The position numbers were made by a program, and so were the translations under genes. A DNA stretch of 64,000 bases from Hofstenia miamia (lineage: Eukaryota; Xenacoelomorpha; Acoela). Under the pieces are notes generated by a model, which was given only the letters and a program-made list of their open reading frames with translations, was not told where the DNA came from and did no database searches. Location: assembly GCA_004352715.1 (NCBI GenBank), contig SCFE01000007.1:1401377-1465376 (forward strand), read 5' to 3'. This document shows, piece after piece, positions 47,700 to 58,680 of this stretch (positions within the stretch are counted from its first letter, which is position 1; every line of letters starts with the position of its first letter).

Positions 47700-48215
47700 C
47701 TTGCAAGATCAGACTTGTCAAGGCGAGCCGAGCTTCTAACGAGCCGAGCCGAGCCGAGCCGAGCNNNNNNNNNNNNNNNNNNNNNNNNNNNNNNNNNNNN
47801 NNNNNNNNNNNNNNNNNNNNNNNNNNNNNNNNNNNNNNNNNNNNNNNNNNNNNNNNNNNNNNNNNNNNNNNNNNNNNNNNCGAGCCGAGCCGAGCCGAGC
47901 CGAGCTTGAGCACATTATTTGATATACAACGAGCCCAAAACCTATTTTAGGCAAAGCAAGTTTATAGTTCTCCTTGTTAATTTTATTATGGAGATTTTTC
48001 TTATTTTTTGCAGTCAGTATGCCTTTCCTATAATCTTATTTAAGAAATGTTTATTAAATAATAGAAAGAGCTATGTAAAAAATTCGTTGAGCACAATATT
48101 ATAAAAAAAAGCTAAAACGAGGCTCATTCAAAGATTTTATGTGGCGAGCCGAGCCGAGCCGAGCTTACACAAAATTTAAAAGAGCCGAGCCGAGCTTGGA
48201 CAAGTCTGTGCAAGA
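47700..48215. repeat. GAGCC minisatellite block with inverted flanks, possible element
   Basis: (GAGCC)n runs lie at 47723-47764 and 47881-47905 around a gap (47765-47880). Shorter runs lie at 48144-48165 and 48181-48197. The outer flanks are inverted: CAGACTTGTCAAG on the left (about 47709) and, as inverse complement, CAGACTTGTCCAAG on the right (about 48196-48213). This resembles a non-autonomous transposon whose arms are filled by a pentamer array, but target duplications could not be fixed. Confidence 0.5.
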
Positions 48216-48403
48216 TGCATGCTACGCCTTCATTTCACAAAATCAACCTTGGGAAAGCGTTACTCCAACCAAAAATGTTTATTGGATTTTCGCATTTAGA
48301 AGCAAATTTTGCGGTAATTTTTATACTGAATAATTTAAAATTAGATGAAATTGAAAATTTTTCAAATTTGATAAAATGCCTAAAATATTAATTTTGCAAC
48401 TGG

Positions 48404-48476
48404 TTCATCGGGTCACCGGATCAGGAATTTGTTGGCGGGTCAGCCGGCTCACCGGGTGTACTGGGTCACCGGGGCA
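48404..48476. repeat. GGGTCACCGG-rich patch
   Basis: CGGGTCACCGG, GCGGGTCAGCCGG, CTCACCGGG and TGGGTCACCGGGG occur within 73 bases of otherwise AT-rich DNA. It is probably one end of a decayed non-autonomous element. Confidence 0.4.
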
Positions 48477-48479
48477 CAT

Positions 48480-51439
48480 TCATATAAGCAAATAATTGAA
48501 GAAAATTACTTAATGGGGCTCATCTCAATAAAGTCAAGCATATTATTTCCTATTCATTGAATTACACTTACACAAACATCATGTTTGCCGTAATTATTTT
48601 AATGGTTTCAGAATTTTTTTATGTTGATCTGTGTTTGTTTCTTTAATAGGTCTATGAAATCCTTTGTTCTATTTAGCATATGCATCCGAATATTCAGGCA
48701 ATTTATTTTCAAATCCAAGCAGAATTTAAATTATTCAAAATATAATTTGGTATTTCTAATAACTTACAGGGCAAAAACATCTGCGGTTAATAGCTACAAT
48801 TAAGAAATGACTGAAACATGAAAAATTGTAGCTGTTTATTCTACACTAGAAACATTTAACTGAGAAATGTAATTTACCAAAATAATTTTTATTTAAAAAA
48901 TTTCAGTAGCCTACCAGAATTTTCTAGATCCTCCACAGTTCTGTTCAAAAATTCGAATTAGAATTCTACACATGGTCGGAATCCGATTTGATTTCGCTTG
49001 TTTGTAAATCCCATATTTGTAATTGGTTAATGTTAAATGAATATTACGTCGTCGAAACTCGATTTAAATCCGAGTTTAAATCTTTGCCGGACATAGAATG
49101 GGGCTTCTGAAGTTATTGGCAAATAGAAGAATTTTTCACAGAATGATATTTTAAAATGCTGACTTCGACTTTCTAGAATTTCTGCTTCACAAAAAAAGTA
49201 TTTCGATAGTTTTTTATTTCATAACGAATATTTTGGGAGATGTTAGAAACATGTGTTTATAATGCGAGAGGTGAAGCATTCGAATGTTAGTGAAGAACAG
49301 CGTGATGTCTATACAAGTATCCTCTTCCCAAAGCTCTGCAAGCAATGTTCGAAATTCTAAAAACGGGCCATTTGGATCAATGGGTAGGTTGTTTTACGAC
49401 CAATAGAAGGACGCTTCTATAGAAAGTAGTTTTAAATCTGACAACAAATCACAATGTTTGCTTTTTGTCTCAAGGCATGGTAAAATAGAATATATGCCAA
49501 CTTCTCTTTAGATGGAGTCATTAAAAAACTGCGCATTAAGAAATAAATTATGCAATTGGCAAGGCAAAGTGTGCCAATTTATAATAATGAAGATGTTTTT
49601 GAACTTGTAAATATAACCTGTTTCATATGAATTTTTCTGCTGTTGCATGGTAGCTATGTAATTCATATTTTAAAATGTCCTCCTTAATGGGCAACTTCTA
49701 TTTTAAACAAAATGACATTTTCAAAATAGCACTTGGAGAAATGGGTTCACTTCCTAATGCGAAGTGGCCAACCAGAGAGTAAAAAGGCAAGATCAGTGCC
49801 ATGGGTAAAACGTGGATTAGCATAGTTACACAAATGAATTATATTTAAGCCTGTTCTAGCTATTTATCAATTTAACATTTTGTTCCTGTATATTATATCA
49901 TATTAGTTTTATTGTTACGTAAAGCCATTCCATTAAAAGTCAAAGCAACATATTTGCTAAAAAGTTATAATTAAAATAAACTATAAACAAATCTAAACCT
50001 ACAAACAAATAAACATAATATATTATAAAAATAATAAAAATCAATGTTTGTGTGAATGTTTGTGTAGGTGTTTAACATTGTACGTATGTCTCGAATGCAT
50101 GAAGTGTGTTGCTGTCCCCTTGTGTACATTGTTTTATTAGCAGTGATTTCTATAGTTTTTTTCTAAACTTTTTATAGTTTTTTTCCACTCGCGTTTCATA
50201 GTCTAAAATATTCCACAATTTTATTGATGTGTGATAAAAACTATTAGAATATTAATCAAAAAACTGAAATTTTTGCGATCGCTCATTTAATATAATTTAT
50301 AGTCATTAAGGAAAAGGAGAGATGTCTGTAGAGATTTGAATTTAAATAAGATAGATCTAGCATATGTAGATAAATTTGGTAGAACGAAGATAATATTCTA
50401 TAGTTGTTACGATATACTGAGGCTTCGTCATGCTTTTGTTCAAAGCTTAGAATTTTTATACACCAGTTAATTAATTTTATACACTAATTAATTGATAGAA
50501 GCATATGATGCTTAGAATTATTAGGTCAGTTAAAAGAAACCAACAATATTGAAAATGAGAAAGGCAGAATGCATGTATCAGTTGTTTAATCATATTTATT
50601 ATTATTATGCAATGAAAATCTTTATCAGAATTTTTTTGTAATTTTTAAGTTTATTTGTTTGGTTTTGAGTGTTTTTAATAAAATGAATTTGCCATAAATC
50701 AAAAGTGCAATTCCGTTTTGATTTTGTCCAAATTTTGATGTAGTTCATAATGCAAAAGCATATTTATTACATAGAAAGGACGCATACAAAGACAGTCACA
50801 TTAAAATTGCAAGTGATATGGCTAGTAAATTTTGTTCTAGGTCAAAGAAGTAATTTTTTGAATTCTTGTTTTCAAATCATGAAAATTGACGTTTAAATAA
50901 AGATTCAAAAAACTAGTCCAAAGCCCCATAATGTATTGCAGCCTTAATGATCAAAATATTTTGTAGAGTAGTAGTAAGAGCAAATAGATTATGCAAAATA
51001 ACTTTTGGAACAAAATATATTTGGTGGGATAATAGTTGTAATCGTGTTGAGATTTTGAAACCCAACGCGAACCCGAAAATCTTCAACCCGACTCGAACTC
51101 GATTTTTGGAATTTGATTACAAAATTTTAGAATGCAAATAATTCAGCTCTCTTTAAAACAATAGAAAGTTTTGTGATGAAAATATGAAATTAGAAGTGTA
51201 TTTGTAATACAAATTGCAAAACATATCAATTCAAAGGGCTCAAGATTTCCTCTGGAAAGATGTGACCACATGTTGTTGATTAGCAGTCCACATAAAGACA
51301 AATCCTTTTCAAAATGCGGCATTTATGTTTGGCCTGAAAAACTGATGTCGCAATATCTTTTTATAGTGCAGGGAATCTCGAATATTAGCTTTGTAAAAAT
51401 GCCATCTTAATTTAACTTTTATAATCTCTATTAAAGCTT

Positions 51440-51440
<1 letters not shown>
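48480..51440. other. AT-rich intergenic region
   Basis: No supported gene. A short AACCCGAA/AACCCGACTCGAACTCG patch at 51059-51102 uses the same vocabulary as the MITE at 11200 and may be a solo fragment of that family. Confidence 0.35.
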
Positions 51441-51479
<39 letters not shown>

Positions 51480-51524
51480 NNNNNNNNNNNNNNNNNNNNN
51501 NNNNNNNNNNNNNNNNNTATATAT
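51441..51524. repeat. (TA)n microsatellite with internal gap, at a LINE 3' end
   Basis: TA runs border the N-run at 51480-51517. The minus-strand LINE relic's UTR runs directly into it, so it may be or contain that element's tail. Confidence 0.85.
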
Positions 51525-51960
51525 GCGACCATGGCCGCGACCAAGGCTAATGGCCGGCTGCAAAGCAAAGTATACTATACAATAAATCTAACAGGCTAGG
51601 GAGAAATTACTAGGAGATTTCATTGTTTGGTTGTTGAGGTCTAATCATAAAAGTGATGATATTGTATATGTATTTATATGACTGTCACAAATATATTTTA
51701 GTTTATATGTATGTTTGAGTTAAAAGCTCTTAGTTTTTCAATATTCTTTATCTCTTTAGGTAATGAATTCCATGTTCTGATAGCGGTATTAATAAATGAT
51801 ACTTTCAAGAATTATTTTCTGTACTTAATGCAGGAAAAATTTTTTGATCTAGAGTTTTGTTTATGAATAAAACCAGGCATTGAAATCGTATTATAAGGTG
51901 GTAAGTTCTTGAAAAGTACAAGAGTTAATTTCACTTGTATTAAGCACAAACAAATTATCG
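51525..51960 (-). mobile_element. LINE 3' end: C-terminal codons plus 3' UTR
   Basis: On the minus strand, about 51960 down to 51704 encodes LTLVLFKNLPPYNTISMPGF, then a Lys/Ser-rich segment, then SFINTAIRTWNSLPKEIKN and IEKLRAFNSNIHIN, with a TAA after. The R.WNSLPxxI block just before the stop is the hallmark C-terminus of CR1/L2/Jockey-type polymerases. One stop lies in the Lys/Ser segment. The UTR ends with a GC-rich stretch (GGTCGCGGCCATGGTCGC on the minus strand) followed by (TA)n. Confidence 0.65.
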
Positions 51961-52249
51961 GTAATCGATCGAACATTAACTTGTTTAGCGAAAAATATTA
52001 TCTCACAAAACATGTTTTATTACACGAAAAACAAATTCTAAAAAGTTATCTACTGGAAAATGTATTGTGCAATAAATACATTGATTTTGATTACTAACAA
52101 TATTAAGAAATAGAATTCTGTATAAATATAGTGGTATAATTAGAAAATTATAATTATAAGTAATTTTCATATTGAAATGAAATCACATCAGATGTACCGA
52201 ATTAATGGGACATATTCAAAATTATGATTACTTTTAATATTTATGACAA
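51911..52249. repeat. Dispersed repeat copy 1 (partner at 54046-54396)
   Basis: It begins GAAAAGTACAAGAGTTAATT and ends TTAATATTTATGACAA. It matches 54046-54396 at well above 90% over the full length. It overlaps the upstream part of the LINE C-terminal text, so the repeat is probably a segment of that LINE. Its end abuts the 21-bp array, whereas the partner's end abuts a TA run. Confidence 0.85.
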
Positions 52250-52601
52250 TTTGATTTTTCATTTGGAGAATTTGAATTTTCATTTGGTGAATTTGAATTT
52301 TCATTTGGTGAATTTGATTTTTCATTTGGAGAATTTGATTTTTCATTTGGAGAATTTGAATTTTCATTTGGTGAATTTGATTTTTCATTTGGAGAATTTG
52401 AATTTTCATTTGGTGAATATATTATTTTTTTTGTCGAAAGAGATTGAATATTCATTTGGTGAATTTGATTCTTTATTTGGCGAATTTGAATTTTCATTTG
52501 GTGAATTTTAATTTTCATTTGGGGAATTTAATTTTTCATTTGGAGAATTTGAATTTTCATTTGGTGAATTTGAATTTTCATTTGTGAATTTGATTTTTCA
52601 T
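52250..52601. repeat. Solo 21-bp minisatellite (about 17 units)
   Basis: The unit is GAATTTGAATTTTCATTTGG plus A/T, with an alternate GAATTTGATTTTTCATTTGG form. Because 21 is a multiple of three, every frame stays open, giving spurious NSNSPNEK-like proteins on both strands. The same unit fills the terminal repeats of the transposon at 55800-57583. The rightmost unit here (CATTTGTGAATTTG, about 52578) lacks one G, as does the outermost unit of that transposon's right arm (CATTTGCGAATTTG). Confidence 0.95.
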
Positions 52602-54045
52602 TTTTGGCGTTTTTTAATGCGAATAGAAGCTTTTATGTCCTTCAACACTATTTTGAGGTCAAAAATATACATATACAATATACAGAGGAGAGAGGGGCGC
52701 GTGGAAAAGTATTGGAAAACTTGGACGACTTACCCAATAGAGCATGCAAATCAACTCAAATGTAGTGAATCCTATACAACTTAAAAGCAACACGTAAAAA
52801 ATCAATGTTAAATTTTGAAATATTGCAATAGTATCAAATGCTCTTCGGTTCTATAATCTAATACAGTCAATTTTGGTCAAACCAGCCAAATAATTCAAGA
52901 AATGATTTTGTCAACGATCATAAAATAGGCTTCAAATGGCCATGACTTACATGGGCCTAACCGGATTTTGGCTGGGCGTGGGTCTCAATTTTCGCCCAAT
53001 GTCATTTATGTTTGAAATAGATTGATTCTTTTATATGTAATTGTCCACCTTTTCTGAGAGTGTGTGTCTTTTTTTATGTGATAAAATATAAAATATTCTC
53101 TTAAAAAATATTTGAATCAATCATGTACACAAAAATTTTAAATATATTTTAACACAAATTTTGAAAAAATCCCATATTTGATACATTTTATACATATGAA
53201 ACAGTAAGGTAATGGGATTTCATCAATATTTGTGCAGATAAATATATCTAACACTCTCAAATAAATTCATGAAAATATGCACACATATTTTTTAGTTGGT
53301 GGGTTTCTTAACCTCATTTTTAATAGAGTATTCCAATATATCTCTTATTAAATTTTAAAGAACTTTTGTGAAAAAAAGTTCTCAAATCGAGTCGGAAATG
53401 GGATGAAAATAAGATATTAAATTATTGATAACGGTTTCTTTTGTGAACAATCAACTTTTCCTAAATTTTTCTTGATGCTGCACTTCATACAGTTAAGCAG
53501 CAGGTTAATTTAAGGAAAACAAGTTTAATTAGGAAAACATTTTTAATTATTTTGAAGTAAAAAAAATTTTTTATCTTACAAATAAAGAGTAGCGTTTGAG
53601 TACACTTTCTCGATATGGCCTCCAAAATTTAGAGCATTGGTAAAAAAATTAGCTTTTAGTTAGTTTTGGAAATAGACTTAAAAATTTTTGCAATTATTTA
53701 TGTTATATAAAAAGTATGTTACATGTTTGAGAAAAACAAATTCATATGGAATAATGTGTATTAATAAATATTTAAACACTTGATTAAAGATCATCTTGCA
53801 TCTTTATTCCTAAAAACCACTCAGGTTTCAATTAAGGAAGTGGAATAATTTAATAATCCTAATATAGAGATTGAATTATTTATCATTAATACAAAAACTG
53901 CTTGAACGAGGAAGTAATCGTTTAATTAGTTTTCATTTGACTTTTTAACACAGTTGTTAACAACTCAAAAAATTTTCAATTTAAGAATAAAGGATAATAA
54001 AAATAACCTAACCAAAAAAATTAGTGAAAAACTTTGTGATCTTTA
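52602..54045. other. AT-rich intergenic region
   Basis: No supported gene. A 66-codon frame (52584-52784) is partly repeat-derived. Confidence 0.35.
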
Positions 54046-54396
54046 GAAAAGTACAAGAGTTAATTTCACTTGTATTCAGCACTAAAAAAATAATAATTAT
54101 TTTATCGGTAATCGATCGAACATTAACTTGTTCAGCAAAAAATAATATCCCACAAAACATGTTTTATTACACGAAAAACAAATTCTAAAAAGATATCTAC
54201 TGGGAAATGTATTGTGCAATAAATACATTGATTTTGATTACTAACAATATTAAGAAATAGAATTCTGTATAAATATAGTGGTATAATTAGAAAATTATAA
54301 TTATAAGTAATTTTCATATTGAAATGAAATCACATCAGAGGTACCGAATTAATAGGACATATTCAAAATTATGATTTCTTTTAATATTTATGACAA
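54046..54396. repeat. Dispersed repeat copy 2 (partner at 51911-52249)
   Basis: Same orientation as copy 1, with a 12-base insertion near the start (ATAATAATTATT) and a few substitutions. It is followed by (TA)n at about 54406-54440. Confidence 0.85.
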
Positions 54397-54403
54397 ATTT
54401 TAA

Positions 54404-54439
<36 letters not shown>

Positions 54440-54444
54440 CCCGC

Positions 54445-55715
54445 TTTTTGCTATGTAAAATGCGAAAACCTTACATTTGGCAGGAACCGGTCCGAAATTT
54501 CTAAATGCATTTAGCGGGAATCGCACTTTTTCCCGAAAATACCTATTTTTTACAATTGCTGCCGCAGTATTCACTCGAACTTAAGTATATTTACCATGGG
54601 GGTAGGTAACTTAAAGAGACACTACCCTGCAAAATTTAAAAGGTTTATATAATGGGAAAGTTTCCTTTCCTATTAATGTCGATTTACACATTGTGTACTA
54701 TGTAGAATATACGTTTTACGGTAAATGCATAGAAATTTTATCGAAGATAAATTTTTTGAAGCACGTTTAATAGATATTTTAATTTATTCACGTATATTTA
54801 GATAACTACGATATTCAATGTGTCACTTTGTGCGGTGTTTCTGTTATTTTTACACTTTGAAAATGATAAATTTTTGTATATGTTGAATATTAACATTGTT
54901 TATTGGAGTCTTATTTTTATTGAAAAATGTAAATTTAGGTATAATCTGTTTAAGAATTTTCAAGAGTAAATATATATTTAGATTAATTCTATTATTATTT
55001 GATATATGTAATATGAAATATAATTTTGAAAAATAACAATCTTTCAAAAATTTACATCTTCAAACTTACAAATATTTGCAGACTTTACAAGTTTCCAACT
55101 GCTGTTTATAACACATTTTTTATGCGTATATTTCATAAAATTAAAAAAAAATTGTAAACAATTTTAAATTATCTACTTGATAATTATCATCAAAATTTGC
55201 AAATTATTTGTATTAACTTTGAAAACATTTACAAATACTTTGCAAATTTTTAAGCGTGCTTGCATAATAGAAGTCTTGCAAAGTTTTAATGAGATGTTTG
55301 CAAAACTTTGCAAGTTTGGTAAGTTTCAGTGTACTGGGATGCCAATATCACATTCTGCACCTTTTTGTTGCATATCGCAAATTTCATGTACCCAACTGCT
55401 TGTTAAAGGAGCCCAGTGCCATACGTTTTCTGGTTTCTCTTTTTCTTGTAATTTTGAACCTTTTCCAAATATCCTAAGAAATATCTTGAAAATAATGACC
55501 AGCGAGACAGTTGGCTGTGCGCGTTTCTTGAACGATGTATTGGTACAAAATATCACACACAATCCTATTTTTTCTGTTACTAATTCAAGCCATCCATGTT
55601 TTCTGGAATCTCCCACTGCGATTGATAAAGCACAATGTCGATTCCGTATAAGTGGTCTGATGAAAGTTCAATGGGAATTTTCTGGCGTCCGCTTTAACAC
55701 AATATTGACCATGTT
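54445..55715. other. AT-rich region; 188-codon ORF at 55177-55743 not assigned
   Basis: The long plus-strand frame at 55177-55743 overlaps a similarly open minus-strand frame (55616 down to 55326, with ENVWHWAPLTSSWVHEICDM). The second half is less AT-biased than the first, so it may hold decayed coding text, perhaps the 5' part of the LINE copy below. I recognise no domain on either strand. Confidence 0.3.
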
Positions 55716-55799
55716 AGCAAGCCATGTTGTAATCTTGGCTTAGTACATTTTAGAATAAATAACATAGTACGCTCGGGAAATTCAATCCAAATAGATCTA

Positions 55800-56050
55800 C
55801 ACGTTTTAAACTTCAATTTCGCCAAATGAAAATTCAAATTCGCCAAATGAAAATTCAAATTCGCCAAATAAAATTTCAATTTCGCCAAATAAAAATTCAG
55901 TTTCGCCAAATGAAAATTCGATTTCGCCAAATGAAAATTCAAATTCGCCAAATGAAAATTCAAATTCGCCAAATGAAAATTCAATTTCACCAAATGAAAA
56001 TTCAATTTCGCCAAATGAAAATTCAAAGCACGATTATTAATTTCGTAATG
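55800..56050. repeat. Left terminal inverted repeat with ~10-unit 21-bp array
   Basis: Tip 55800-55816, array to about 56026, unique inner arm to about 56050. Units vary at two positions (TTCGCC/TTCACC and AAATTC/AATTTC). Confidence 0.88.
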
Positions 56051-56114
56051 CAGAAATATAAATTATGGTAATAATAGTGTTCTGCATACATATGTATATA
56101 TATAATTTGAAAAA

Positions 56115-57144
56115 ATGCGGGAATTAATAGACAAAATTAAAATGTTAAGACGACGTCCATATGCAAAAATTACCAATGAAATATGGAAATGGTATGAAAC
56201 GTAGCACAATTGGAAACTTACAGAAGAGAGATACTATTTCCCTGACACCAAAGGATGGTGCAGTTTGTCGCAAGATAACTTCAAAGATTAAAACGGTTTT
56301 GGAGAAATTGATTGCAGAAAACCTTGACATGACGCTTCAAGAAATATTCAATAAAATTTTTAATATATTCAGCATTCAGGTCTCGCCACAAACTATTGGG
56401 AAGTCATTAGAGGGAATGGCGTATACTGTTAAACGTTTAGGTCATGCACCTAAAACAATAAATTCCGACATCAACAAAGAGAAGCGGTTTTTATACAGCC
56501 AATCAATAATGGATCGGGAAAGTGAAGGTTGCCAAACAATATGGATTGATGAATCTAACATCAATATTCATTGCCAGCATTCAAATGGTTGAGCAAGAAA
56601 GGGTCAAAGAGCTGTGATCCCAGTCACTACATCAAAGGAGCCAATCTACACATTATTGGTGGAATGACAGCAACAGAGATCTTAAATTTCAAAACAAAAA
56701 GAGGAGCATTTAAAACAGCCGATTTTGAAAATTGAATTAAAGACCTTGTCGCTTCTCTCCAGGATTGACCTTATTGTATGTGATAATGCTACAGTACACA
56801 GTAATGCTGAGCAAGCATTGAAGGTAGCTATAGAGAAAAGATTCGGTTCCGAATGCCTATTTGAATACGAGTTATTACGTCTCACTCCATATTCCTATTG
56901 AAAGTCTCTGGAGTGCATGAATGCCCATGCAAAGTCTCAACTACGTAGTAGAAGAGAAGAAATCTTAAATGGCCCCTTAGTGTCTATGACTATTAAAGAG
57001 AACAGACTAAAAATTCTGGAAGAAACTGTATGCTATGCCATTCGAAAATCAGCGCAGCCAAGCCTTGTATTTTCATACACTCAGCATAATAGACCATTTC
57101 TTTTAAGAGCGCTTCAAAGATTAAATATGGAACTTGGTCAATAA
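56115..57144 (+). pseudogene. IS630/Tc1/mariner-type transposase, broken
   Basis: An ATG at 56115 opens MRELIDKIKMLRRRPYAKIT. A shift near 56200 leads to KRSTIGNLQKRDTISLTPKD, a helix-turn-helix region of the type that binds terminal repeats, then VSPQTIGKSLEGMAYTVKRL. The DDE triad is traceable. First Asp is at 56548-56550 (TIWIDESNINI), second at 56782-56784 (LIVCDNATVHSN), Glu at 56900-56902 (PIESLWSA). The second spacing is about 38 residues, but a frameshift lies between. The intact tail frame runs 56917-57144. At least one stop (56590) and three frameshifts make it inactive. The WIDExNFN..CRRxxGRA-like block resembles IS630-like eukaryotic lineages rather than classical Tc1. Confidence 0.8.
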
Positions 57145-57434
57145 AGAGAGTTATGTCATTACATATTTATGTTTAATAAATTAAGATATACAATACTTGA
57201 TGTTTTGAAGTTATTTTATTCTTCATATTTGATTGTTTGAACATATTTTAATAATTTTCAAATTGCATTTTAAAATATTTATATATTTTTCTGGCTTCAT
57301 TGCACTTATAACAAATATTTCAAAATTCAGTTTGCAGTAAAAAAATTGTGAGGAATCACTGTTGTTGCGTCTCATTTCGAATGATCAATCAGCGATTCCC
57401 TAAACTTCAGCATGTTAAAAAAAATATATATATA

Positions 57435-57583
57435 TATTCATTAAGAAATTAATAATCCTACTTTGAATTTTCATTTGGCGAATTTGAATTTTCATTTGGT
57501 GAATTTGATTTTTCATTTGGAGAATTTGAATTTTCATTTGGTGAATTTGAATTTTCATTTGCGAATTTGAAGTTTAAAAGGTG
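57435..57583. repeat. Right terminal inverted repeat with ~5-unit 21-bp array
   Basis: Inner arm from about 57435, array 57462-57571, tip to 57583. It is shorter than the left arm only through array copy number. Confidence 0.88.
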
Positions 57584-58680
57584 TAGTCCACGCAAAATTA
57601 TTGTGACTCTTGATAATCCTTGGAATGTACGAATTGCATTAGCAAATGGGTTTATATTACGTAATTCCGGTACCCCAGTATTTGTATCTAAGCACCTTAG
57701 CAAAGAACAAATAGAAATTGAGAAGGAAGTACTACGGTAAATATGGGAGATAATTTCGGAAAGCAAACTTGGGAATCTCATTAAAATACGAAACCTTAAC
57801 CTTTTTCTGAATGGGACATAGGTGCAACAAAATTCACAACAATCATCACAGCCCTGTAGCCAGGAGGTGGATTGGGGAGACCAAGAACTACTCTACTAGG
57901 GAGGTACTAACCCCCATGGAAGGTCAAGCAACCCCTCCTGGACAACAAACCTAAAACCAAAATCAGCATGTGGAAACAAAATTGGTTAATTCAATTGTGC
58001 TTTCAACAATGCTGTGAAATGCATTTCTAAAGTCTATCTTGTGTATATTTTCAAAAAAATTTCCCGGGGATTGGCCCGGTGTGGTCGCTTACGCAATCAC
58101 TACTAGATGACATCTTCCATCAAAAATTCCGTTTACTAAATTGAAATGTGCTCCCCTAAATCCATGGTTAGTAAATACGAAGGAATTTCATATATTCAAT
58201 TTTATTGAAGAACGAGAAATTAATATCTGCTTCTTAACTGAAATGTACCATTCTCCTTATGATCGATTCTCATTCAAGTCCTCCAGGTTACTATATTTTG
58301 AGTGTACCACGTGATAGTGGTGGTGATGGAATTGCGTTCAGCTAAAGATTCAATATTTACCCAAAATCATTAATGAGCTTTAAGTCAAATTGTAAAAACG
58401 TTGATATATTCTTACTATACTGTCCACCAGACGCAAATATTCACTCTTTTATTGATCAAGTTGACGATTGTTAATTATTAACTTTGTTTGGGTGATTTGA
58501 ACATTCACATGGATGATATGAATGCCTTACAAACAAGGAAGCGGAGGGAGTGTCTTGATCAGTACTTATTGACTCTGTATGTTGATATACCAACAGTCAT
58601 GATCAGTGGAGTTGGGTGGAAAATTTTTTACCGGGGGCCACTTGATATAAAATATGTATATAAGATTTTTAAATATTTTC

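Larger units (their letters stand above)
55800..57583 (+). mobile_element. IS630/Tc1/mariner-superfamily element with tandem-array terminal inverted repeats
   Basis: 1,784 bases flanked by TA (55798-55799 and 57584-57585). Left tip CACGTTTTAAACTTCAA is matched by inverted CACCTTTTAAACTTCAA at the right. Inside each tip is an array of a 21-bp unit (CCAAATGAAAATTCAAATTCG), about 10 copies on the left and 5 on the right, in opposite orientations. Inside each array a further arm is inverted (GATTATTAATTTC at 56030-56042 and its complement at about 57442-57454). The terminal repeats thus total about 250 and 150 bases. A transposase pseudogene lies between. Confidence 0.88.
55716..58680 (+). mobile_element. 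LINE relic (ORF1 then endonuclease), split by a DNA transposon
   Basis: Left of the inserted transposon (about 55716-55797) the text gives LGLVHFRINNIVR and, one base shifted, LGKFNPNRS. Right of it (from 57586) the frame continues with PRKIIVTLDNPWNVRIALAN, then GFILRNSGTPVFVSKHLSKE. This is the order of a LINE ORF1 RNA-binding domain (..I..v.RlGk...PR.I.Vtl...L.NG..LR....vFvs..Ls.eq). Removing the insert and one TA leaves these in one frame. ORF2's endonuclease follows in broken frames: FIEEREINICFLTE (about 58200-58245), PPGYYILSVPRDSGGDGIAF (about 58278-58340), YCPPDANIHSFIDQ (about 58421-58460) and GDLNIHMDD (about 58490-58516). No RT is visible before the text fades near 58680. Confidence 0.7.

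Noticed and set aside
47649-47954. Frames rich in Ser-Arg-Ala-Glu-Pro through the GAGCC repeat
   Set aside because: They are products of the pentamer array and the N-run.
52224-52518. Open frames of 73-95 codons on both strands (NSNSPNEK-like peptides)
   Set aside because: They are translations of a 21-bp tandem repeat, which keeps all frames open because its length is a multiple of three.
55177-55743. 188-codon plus-strand ORF as a gene
   Set aside because: No domain, an equally open antisense frame, and a first half that is AT-driven. Its end overlaps LINE ORF1 text in another frame.
55694-56071. Repetitive frames (NLNFHLA / KIQIRQM peptides) at the transposon's left arm
   Set aside because: Same 21-bp array; these are terminal-repeat DNA, not coding sequence.
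52224-57583. CRISPR-like reading of the regularly spaced 21-bp units
   Set aside because: Units are contiguous with no unique spacers, and the host is eukaryotic.
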